DNA from: Stramenopiles sp. TOSAG23-2
Taxonomy: Eukaryota > Sar
Reading direction: 5' to 3'
NCBI GenBank assembly: GCA_900128395.1
Contig: LT649619.1
Span: forward strand, 1 to 17,878
Length of the DNA: 17,878 bases
The notes beneath the pieces were generated by a model. That model ran no database searches and had not been told where the DNA came from. It saw nothing but the letters and a program-made list of their open reading frames with translations. Position numbers and translations under genes: made by a program. Shown here one piece after another: positions 8,260-15,215 of the stretch (within the stretch, counting starts at the first letter, position 1; each line of letters starts with the position of its first letter).

Positions 8260-9791
8260 TTCGCATTGGATATGTAACAGATGTGGAAGGGAATTTAGAT
8301 TTTTTTCAACAATATGTTGAATTATCGAATGTACTTAAATATAGCAATTCAACAAAAAATAAACTGATTTTGAAGGACGGTTGCTATTTTGTACATGGAG
8401 GAGACATTGTTGATAAAGGTAATGGAGATATAAGATTATGTAGACAACTAGTGGATTTAAAAAAGCGTTACCCAAAACGTGTTTTCTTGTTGGTAGGTAA
8501 CCGCGATTTAAATAAATTTCGATTTTCTGCTGAGCTATCAGACGAAGACATAGCAAGAGATGTCACATCAATTCCAGGACCTCACTGGGATCCAAAAGCT
8601 CCAACAATTTACGAATATTTAAATGAAATGGCAAAGGAATTAAATATTAAAAATGTAAATGAATTAAATACAAAAGTCAATCGATTAAAATACATGTTAA
8701 AACATACACTTGGGTGCCCGTCTACGTTTGAATTTCGAAGAGAGGAGTTGTCAATAATGCAGAAGCAGTCTATTGAAAATATAACAGATGAAGACGTATT
8801 AAAAAGTTTTATCTATGAAATTACAAATGAGGAAGGTAGTTTGTTTCAATACATTCGAAATGGCACTGTTGCTGCTAGAATTGGCAATACACTCTTTGTT
8901 CATGGAACTATTGATAAAATTAATATGAAATATGTCCCACAACATATTAAATTTGAAAATGCAAAATCTCCGCAAAAGCCTGCACAAATAGTTGAAGACT
9001 TAGATGAATGGATTAACGAATTGAATAAATATCTTCAAGAAGGAATATTAGATTTCAAGAGAAGGCCAAACTGGGATCAAGCAAGATCAACAAGAGGAGG
9101 TGAATCATTGATGGCATTACAAAATCGTAGCGCCTCGTGGGGTCGTTCAGTTATTGTTAATTGTTATGGTGATGGTGGTAATATTTCTTCTGAAAGTGCA
9201 CTTGCATATTTAAACGATGAAGATAGAATAAAAAGATCAAAAGGAGATCCTTTAGCTTTTGAAGGAGTAAGCAGCGACCCAAGGGATAAGGAAGTATCTA
9301 ATTGGCTTTTGAAATATAATATACAACGAGTTTTGGTTGGACATAAACCATGTGGTGATAGTCCCGCAGTTTGTAATTCAAGTTACACTGGTGTTGAAAT
9401 TTGTTGTTCCGATACCTCTTTTAGTTATTTTGGAAATCGTGAGTCTTTTAGTAATACCGCTGATGTAAAACAAGGAACTCCACCACGTGGCTGTGCGGTG
9501 TCTTCAACTGAAGTTGTTGGCAATAGTAAAACTGATAATCGTTTGATATTGCATGGTAGATTTCAAGATGGTGTGGAATATAAGTGTGAATTTAATCGTC
9601 TATATGATAAAAACTGTACAGATAAATCTATCGGGGATTCGTTATTAGGGAAAGAAATAAAAGATGGGTGGTGGGTAAAAGCAAGTTACGATACAAAGAA
9701 TGGTACAATATACCATTGCTCTACTGGCAATGGTCGTAATGTCAAATACAAACGATGTACACGTAAAGAAATTGAACAATCAATGTTGTGA
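8217..9791 (+). CDS. Calcineurin-like metallophosphoesterase
   Basis: A 524-residue single-exon protein with a Metallophos fold, expected to hydrolyse phosphoesters at a two-metal centre. After a short Asn run it shows the motifs in order: TDVEGN (D22), GGDIVDKG (D63, D66), LLVGNRDLNK (N95, D97), a His in LFVHGT (H229) and VGHKPCGD (H376). The canonical pattern is DxH, GDxxD, GNH[D/E], H, GHxH. Here the first His is Glu24, the His of GNH is Arg96 and the last His is Cys378. A helical insert lies between GNRD and VHG, and about 70 further residues may form a small beta-rich C-terminal domain (DGWWVKASYDTKNG). No signal peptide or membrane segment is seen. I chose the ATG at 8217 because it is in frame. 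It is convergent with the AP2 gene, 124 bases apart. The substrate is unknown. Confidence 0.85.
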   Translation: MATLTNNNNNNNEQFRIGYVTDVEGNLDFFQQYVELSNVLKYSNSTKNKLILKDGCYFVHGGDIVDKGNGDIRLCRQLVDLKKRYPKRVFLLVGNRDLNKFRFSAELSDEDIARDVTSIPGPHWDPKAPTIYEYLNEMAKELNIKNVNELNTKVNRLKYMLKHTLGCPSTFEFRREELSIMQKQSIENITDEDVLKSFIYEITNEEGSLFQYIRNGTVAARIGNTLFVHGTIDKINMKYVPQHIKFENAKSPQKPAQIVEDLDEWINELNKYLQEGILDFKRRPNWDQARSTRGGESLMALQNRSASWGRSVIVNCYGDGGNISSESALAYLNDEDRIKRSKGDPLAFEGVSSDPRDKEVSNWLLKYNIQRVLVGHKPCGDSPAVCNSSYTGVEICCSDTSFSYFGNRESFSNTADVKQGTPPRGCAVSSTEVVGNSKTDNRLILHGRFQDGVEYKCEFNRLYDKNCTDKSIGDSLLGKEIKDGWWVKASYDTKNGTIYHCSTGNGRNVKYKRCTRKEIEQSML

Positions 9792-9915
9792 TTGTCGTAT
9801 GTAATACAGCAGTATATACGCTATACGCTTCGGTACGTGTGTACTCGTACACGAAGAGTTGCATTTTTGATGCCATTTTTATGCTCTCACGCACACCTGG
9901 GTTTTCATTTTTTTT
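9792..9915. other. Short convergent spacer with a hairpin
   Basis: The stop codons of two convergent genes lie 124 bases apart. The spacer contains GTGTAC-TC-GTACAC flanked by CTTCG and CGAAG, an imperfect stem-loop at about 9828-9856. Both genes must place their 3' ends here or overlap as antisense transcripts. No clear polyadenylation signal is visible. Confidence 0.4.
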
Positions 9916-12894
9916 CTAAGTCTGCATTAATGTATTGATATCCGCTGGAGGCATATTAAATGTATTCAATGGTAAATCTATAATTTGTGACTTGTATACT
10001 TCAAAATTACGAGGGGACGATGCTACAATTGCACCATCGATCAACCCGATAGAACGGCAACGTAAACCGGACCAACGATATTGTCGACCGGTACCACCTG
10101 CTTCATGCATTGCATATGCTGGAGGTACTTGATTTTTTTTAATAAAATTATTAGTTACCCATAGTTGCCACATTAATGTTTGGAATTGCTTTGGTGTAAA
10201 TGTTCGCGCACCATCGCTACCGGTTTTAATTCTTTTCACTCTAGGTTTACCATGAAGCCGTTCAATCCGGCGGCGTTGTAATTTCAATTTATCACTACCA
10301 ACTGCAACGGCCATTCTATGGGCTTGTATCCTTTCAACTAATGTTTTTACTCGTACAACTGCTTCGCGTTTTTCCATTTTAGATGCTTGTCCTACTTTGC
10401 CACCATTCCATGGTGCAAATCGATGCCATGGTTCGTGTCCTTGGGGTAATGAACTCCGTGGGACAATGGGAACTTCCCGTTGCCGCTTCCTGCCTCGTTT
10501 AGCACCTCCTTGTTGTTGTTTTCCTTGCTCTGCATGTTGCTGTTGCAATCGCTGTTGCTGTTGCAAACCTTGTAAAACCTGTTGCCGCGCGACTAAAAAT
10601 CTATCCGAAAAAACTGACGAGCCATCTGCATTATTATTAGCTTTTCCATTACTTTTCCGTTGTTGTTGCTGCATCATTAATTGCTGCTGCTGTTGCATTT
10701 GCATCGCATGCGCATGCGCATTGCGTTGCTGTTGTTGCAACATTTGTTGCTGCTGTTGCTGCCTTTGCATCCGTGGACTCAATGTTAACGGTAGCAAATC
10801 GTATCCATTCTCCAGCTCGCTTATTCGTTCTAAATATTCATTATATCGGGCTATTTCCTCGTCGTCTTCACCACTACTTTCTTCATCGCTGCTTTCTTCC
10901 TCCGAACTTTCCTCTTCTGAACTTTCTTCTGAACTAGATTCAGATTCGTCAGATGATGAATTAAATTCAATCCATGGCTCTAAACGTTTGCAGAATTTTA
11001 AAATTTTAGTACGGGCACGTGATTTTTTTACCCCAGGACCTTCTTTCTTCTCATACGGTGGGCATCGAAGCATTTTTTTCCAAACATCATCCACACCTTG
11101 ATCTTTCTCTTCCTCTTGTTCTTCCTCTTTTTCATCATCCCCATCATCTTCATTTTGTTCCTCCTCATCATCAGATTCCCCATAATATGGCCTGTAATCC
11201 GGATTATTTTGCAAAAACTTTACTAAGTTTTTAACCTTTGGGCATTCTTCTGTTGGTAACGGTGATTTTGTCATAGAGTTCCACATGACAGTCAGATTGT
11301 TTGCTAATGATATAGTTGTCCTGGTTACCCCATCTTCATTTTTGGAGCTGAATTCTGGAAATCCACTCGTAGTACAACTCCCACAAACGAATTCATCCCC
11401 ATCTTTCAATCGATCTTCAGCAATGCCAAGACCAACGCAAGCCCCATGAAACCAACTTTCGCATTTTTCACATGCAACCATCATACCAACACCTGGACCA
11501 CGGCATAAACAATATCGTTCTGGGTCATCTGCTAGTGATATTGGTGAGTTTTTACCATCCCCGTTTTCCGCATTACCGTTACTATTACTACCATCTGCAT
11601 TGCCTTTCTTTTTTTCCGCTTCTGCAATGAGCATTCGTTGGTATTCCTCCGCCACTCCATTCATTTTATTTCCATGAATAGTACGCCCTGGTGTGGTGAT
11701 ACGGTTTAAATCAGTAAGGCGCTTTTGTTCATCTTGTTGAAATTTCACAATTACTTCATCTCGTTGTTTTTTCCACTTTTGACAACCTCGCATCAATTTC
11801 CATACACAATAATAATATTCAACGCAACTACGGTATGATTTTGTGCCAACATATTTACTAATTAAATGAAAATCCTTATCTACTTCAAAAATGGCTCGTT
11901 CAAATTCCTGTTTTTCAACTGGTGTCCACAATTTACTAATATTTGTTTCTGAATCGTGTGGTAATGGATCTGGGTGCAATGAACCATAATGGGAATCCAC
12001 ATAACCTGCATTATCATCATCATCTGGATTACGTATGGGATGATTATGCCACGAGTTACTACTGCTGCTACTACTAGTACCATTAGCTTCATCTGCTTTT
12101 GTAGTATCTTTCGTTGATAATGCTTTGGTCAAATCGACTTGAAATTCATCTCCAACACGTGGCCATTTCGTATTTGGTGTTATTTCAACCGTTTGGTGTT
12201 CTCCATGTAAACCGCCATATGCAAATGTTACGAGATCAGTTGGTTGGCCATCTTTATCAAAATTAACTTTTGCATTTGAGCCATATTCAGCTCTAGCAGC
12301 TTTATCATATACAAGCGCAGCTTTTTTAGCAGTCTTATATACACCAAGTTGTTTTGTTTTCCCACCTCTAATCCATAGCGTCGCTCGCCATCTTCCAATT
12401 TTATACATAAACGACACACCATTGTATTTCTTACCTGCAGGCTCGGCGCGTTCTGTTTGTATCAAAAATGCCGCACCTATACTCGTCTTGGTTGATTCTT
12501 TCACTTTTTTTTTGGTATTTAAACCTGCTACTGGTAATGGTTGGCTTTGTTGTTGTGGTGCTGGTGATTCTGGAGGTAATTTAATGGAGGGAGGTACTGT
12601 TTGATTGGAAGTTTTAGTTGTATCTACAGTCTCACTATCATTTGTAATACTTGATTCTTCTTTTGTTACGTCATTTGAATCATTTTCTTCGTTTGTAACA
12701 ATGGCATTATCAGTTGTTGTGGATGTTTCAACTGGTAATGATTCTTTACCATTCGTTTCACTATTATTATTATTATTATTACTATTATTATTATCTACTT
12801 TTTCTTGTATTTCTTCCATTATAATTTTATTCGGTGTAGGATCATCATCGACGTCCATGGCATTGTTTGTTTCTTTATTTGTTTCCAATGACAT
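9916..12894 (-). CDS. AP2 / ELM2-SANT / PHD-finger chromatin-associated protein
   Basis: A 992-residue nuclear protein in one exon. Residues 1-150 are low-complexity (Asn, Ser/Thr, Pro/Gln). An AP2/ERF-type DNA-binding domain lies at about 155-213 (KYNGVSFMYKIGRWRATLWI, TAKKAALVYDKAARAEYG, AKVNF). The segment at about 244-255 (WPRVGDEFQVDL) matches the start of ELM2 domains. A SANT domain follows at about 322-367 (LWTPVEKQEFERAIF, KDFHLI, SCVEYYYCVWK), of the type seen in MIER/CoREST/RERE corepressors that recruit histone deacetylases. A C4HC3 PHD finger at about 461-507 (C462, C464, C475, C478, H483, C486, C504, C507) could read histone H3 tails. An acidic/Ser-rich tract (about 560-690), poly-Gln (about 705-790) and a basic C-terminal region of unknown fold follow. 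I infer a DNA-targeted transcriptional repressor. The domain calls are by eye; ELM2 is the weakest. Confidence 0.9.
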   Translation of the reverse strand: MSLETNKETNNAMDVDDDPTPNKIIMEEIQEKVDNNNSNNNNNNSETNGKESLPVETSTTTDNAIVTNEENDSNDVTKEESSITNDSETVDTTKTSNQTVPPSIKLPPESPAPQQQSQPLPVAGLNTKKKVKESTKTSIGAAFLIQTERAEPAGKKYNGVSFMYKIGRWRATLWIRGGKTKQLGVYKTAKKAALVYDKAARAEYGSNAKVNFDKDGQPTDLVTFAYGGLHGEHQTVEITPNTKWPRVGDEFQVDLTKALSTKDTTKADEANGTSSSSSSNSWHNHPIRNPDDDDNAGYVDSHYGSLHPDPLPHDSETNISKLWTPVEKQEFERAIFEVDKDFHLISKYVGTKSYRSCVEYYYCVWKLMRGCQKWKKQRDEVIVKFQQDEQKRLTDLNRITTPGRTIHGNKMNGVAEEYQRMLIAEAEKKKGNADGSNSNGNAENGDGKNSPISLADDPERYCLCRGPGVGMMVACEKCESWFHGACVGLGIAEDRLKDGDEFVCGSCTTSGFPEFSSKNEDGVTRTTISLANNLTVMWNSMTKSPLPTEECPKVKNLVKFLQNNPDYRPYYGESDDEEEQNEDDGDDEKEEEQEEEKDQGVDDVWKKMLRCPPYEKKEGPGVKKSRARTKILKFCKRLEPWIEFNSSSDESESSSEESSEEESSEEESSDEESSGEDDEEIARYNEYLERISELENGYDLLPLTLSPRMQRQQQQQQMLQQQQRNAHAHAMQMQQQQQLMMQQQQRKSNGKANNNADGSSVFSDRFLVARQQVLQGLQQQQRLQQQHAEQGKQQQGGAKRGRKRQREVPIVPRSSLPQGHEPWHRFAPWNGGKVGQASKMEKREAVVRVKTLVERIQAHRMAVAVGSDKLKLQRRRIERLHGKPRVKRIKTGSDGARTFTPKQFQTLMWQLWVTNNFIKKNQVPPAYAMHEAGGTGRQYRWSGLRCRSIGLIDGAIVASSPRNFEVYKSQIIDLPLNTFNMPPADINTLMQT

Positions 12895-13522
12895 GTTATT
12901 TATTTATCTATTATTATTATAAATATTTATATCAATTCTACATACATTAATATGTACTATATTTATATATATGTTTTTGTCTACATCATCTACTTTCTAC
13001 CTTTGTAATAAGTATATATATATACATATATATACATCTATTTTTTATTTACTAATGGTATTGTCATGCTTTTCGGAGGTGCTTTTTATTATCTTTTTAA
13101 AATTAATTTTAAACTTTTTTTCGTCATGCACTTCCATCAATTTTTTGGTGGATTTTGATTTTGGATTTTATGCAAAAATATAGCTAATATTTAAGTGAAA
13201 TTACCTAATGTAGATCATGACATATCAGGTAAAATTTGAAAAATCTCGAAAGGACAAAAGCGGAAATTGGTTATATCGTAAGACCTGTTGTGTCCATACT
13301 GTCGCCACTAAACGATGTAGAGATTATTTAAATATATTATTAAATTCATCATCGGATTCAATCTAAAAAATTTTTTGTGAAAAAAAGGGATACGAACTCA
13401 AATATAAATTATTATTGCAATTTTGCGTTTTAAATGATGTACATATTGGTTTGACATTTGTTTTATACATTTATTATTTCTCGATCTTTTCTTTGTTTTC
13501 ATTTATTTTTGTTGCAATAATA
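12895..13522. other. Divergent AT-rich intergenic region, no gene seen
   Basis: About 630 bases lie between the start codons of the AP2 protein (minus) and the nucleoside-hydrolase-like protein (plus), so this is the likely shared promoter region. It contains (TA)n tracts near 12966 and 13013-13034 and several T runs. The last 108 bases before 13523 are open in the downstream frame and would encode a hydrophobic peptide. They contain no ATG in that frame, so they are probably 5' UTR unless an unseen upstream exon exists. I found no tRNA or other RNA gene. Confidence 0.5.
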
Positions 13523-14872
13523 ATGATATTTCCACGATTAAGAGTGGCAAGACATTTATTTTGGCCATGGTTATACATACGACCAACGTATTTTATGATT
13601 GTGACCCCGTTTGGTACCCAAGTCATTAGTTACCCACCAATATATTTTCTTCCAGCGTTTGGAATTGCTTTGATTATAGCTTTATGGTGTATATATTATT
13701 ACATATGTCGTCCAAATGGTGGTATTTGTTGTTGTTGTCGTAAAATATTATACCCCTTGTTATGTCAATGCAGTAGAAGAAATGATGGAACAAATTTGAA
13801 AAAAGTTTTGATAATTACTGATATTTTTAGTCACGAAAATATGAAAAATTTATTATCTTTACTTTTATTAGCCAATATGATGAAAAAGAAAAAAATTGAA
13901 ATTGTTGGTATTGTTACTACTGGTGGAAACAATGAAATACGCGCGAGACATACATTGGAATGGTTGAAATATTTAAATTTATCAGATAAAATACCAGTAG
14001 CATATGGTCGTGATATTGATAACACAGCTGAATTATTTTTGGAACGAATAGTAAGAAACCAATTTCAAGATGGTGATGATGAGGAGGAGGAGGATGATGA
14101 TGAAAAAATATTAAATAAACATAATGTATCTTCATCCTCTACTGAATTAATATTGAAATTAGCCAAGACATATGGTAAAAAATTGTACATATATAGCACA
14201 ACAAGCATAGCATTGACACCATTAAATGATGCCATTAAAAAAGATAAATCATCTAAATATTTGAAATATATTGGTGGTATATATTTAAATAATTTACAGG
14301 TAAAACGGGACAAAAATAAACATATTAGAAAAAAAAAATGTTGTTCATGTTCATCTTCAAAAAATATTGAGGATAAAAATAATAAAATTATAGTACCAAT
14401 GGATTTGAAATTATTACAAGAAGATAAAACAACGAAAAAGAAAAGGAAAATAGTATTAGATGAACCTAGTACCCATCGTGTATTTCAAACGTTACAATTA
14501 AAAGTACCATTCACCATATTCAGTAATGTTGCCGATACTACCAATTTCAATAATAATATTGATATTTCAAAAGATATCATTGATAAAATATTAGCATCTG
14601 AGACATATATAAATTCTACCGTTGATAATAGATATAAAATAAAAACATCAATAGTATCAAAAAGTAAGAACAATATTCATGACAGCATAGAAAAACCAAT
14701 TTGCAGCAATGATGCTGCATTATTTGGTTTATATCTTGACGATGATGTAAATAATGATTTAATTTTAAAAAATATTAATTGGGGGCAGCATTGCATTGTT
14801 ACAAAAAACGATGATAATAAGAAAATAAATAAATTAATAGATACAAATATTGATTTTCAATATTGTTTGTAG
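13523..14872 (+). CDS. Membrane-anchored nucleoside-hydrolase-like protein, probably catalytically degenerate
   Basis: A 449-residue protein starting at the first in-frame ATG. The N-terminus has a hydrophobic segment (about 22-34) and a convincing transmembrane helix (about 39-61). Cys clusters GGICCCC and LLCQC follow and could be palmitoylated. From about 93 the pattern follows the inosine-uridine nucleoside hydrolase fold: NLKKVLIITD strand, helix SLLLLANMM, IEIVGIVTTGGN (like evigvtTvaGN), KIPVAYG, then LYIYSTTSIALTPLNDAI (like valGPLTNLA) and LKYIGGIYL. The Ca-binding DTDxGxDD motif is reduced to TDIFSHEN. In the C-terminal part NDAA stands where the family has a catalytic HD. Low-complexity inserts (acidic about 184-193; Lys/Cys/Ser about 260-285) interrupt the fold. 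I infer a non-enzymatic or altered member. The family call is based on pattern only and is moderate. Confidence 0.55.
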   Translation: MIFPRLRVARHLFWPWLYIRPTYFMIVTPFGTQVISYPPIYFLPAFGIALIIALWCIYYYICRPNGGICCCCRKILYPLLCQCSRRNDGTNLKKVLIITDIFSHENMKNLLSLLLLANMMKKKKIEIVGIVTTGGNNEIRARHTLEWLKYLNLSDKIPVAYGRDIDNTAELFLERIVRNQFQDGDDEEEEDDDEKILNKHNVSSSSTELILKLAKTYGKKLYIYSTTSIALTPLNDAIKKDKSSKYLKYIGGIYLNNLQVKRDKNKHIRKKKCCSCSSSKNIEDKNNKIIVPMDLKLLQEDKTTKKKRKIVLDEPSTHRVFQTLQLKVPFTIFSNVADTTNFNNNIDISKDIIDKILASETYINSTVDNRYKIKTSIVSKSKNNIHDSIEKPICSNDAALFGLYLDDDVNNDLILKNINWGQHCIVTKNDDNKKINKLIDTNIDFQYCL

Positions 14873-15215
14873 GGCAAGGGAGAAAGAAAGAGAGGGAGAA
14901 GGAGAGAGAGAAGAGAGAAATAGTCGTGCCGGAAATATACATGTGTGTATGCCTTACTAAGAAGAAGGTATTTTATGCAGAGAGTGTCGAGAAGAATTCA
15001 TTTAAAAAATCCTTTTTTATACTAATTTTGTATTCTAATATTTATAATTTTCCTATTAAATAATACTCCTGCAAGCTGAATAGATGATAATATATATATT
15101 TACCCCTCTATTTCTATTGATGCATATAAATCTTAATCAATGTCCTGATAGACAACTTCCATCCATCTATATATATATATATAGAGAGAGTATAAACAAC
15201 ATCGACATCATCATC
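14873..15215. other. Intergenic spacer with a 46-nt purine tract
   Basis: Positions 14873-14920 are G/A only except for one C at 14875, immediately after the upstream stop codon. It is a homopurine tract of the sort that can form triplex DNA. AT-rich sequence follows. A (TA)n run then passes into (GA)n near 15166-15190, shortly before the ATG at 15216, and could serve as a TATA-like element. An ORF reading through 15084-15215 exists but looks like leader sequence. No other gene is seen. Confidence 0.6.

Noticed and set aside
9774-9791. Phosphoesterase C-terminus SML as a third peroxisomal signal
   Set aside because: SML lacks the basic middle residue of canonical PTS1. There is not enough support to group it with the two SKL proteins.
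10397-11101. Cys-rich 234-codon plus-strand ORF
   Set aside because: It is the antisense of the poly-Gln and acidic/Ser tracts of the AP2/PHD gene. Gln codons read backwards give Cys runs. It has no independent support.
12605-12922. 105-codon Leu/Ser-rich plus-strand ORF
   Set aside because: It is the antisense of the Asn/Ser/Thr-rich N-terminus of the AP2 protein, so its composition follows from that gene.
15084-15215. N-terminal extension of the stalk protein from an ATG at 15084
   Set aside because: The segment translates TA and GA simple repeats (IYIYIYRES) and is better read as leader. MSKPLTPRDH at 15216 starts the coiled-coil protein.
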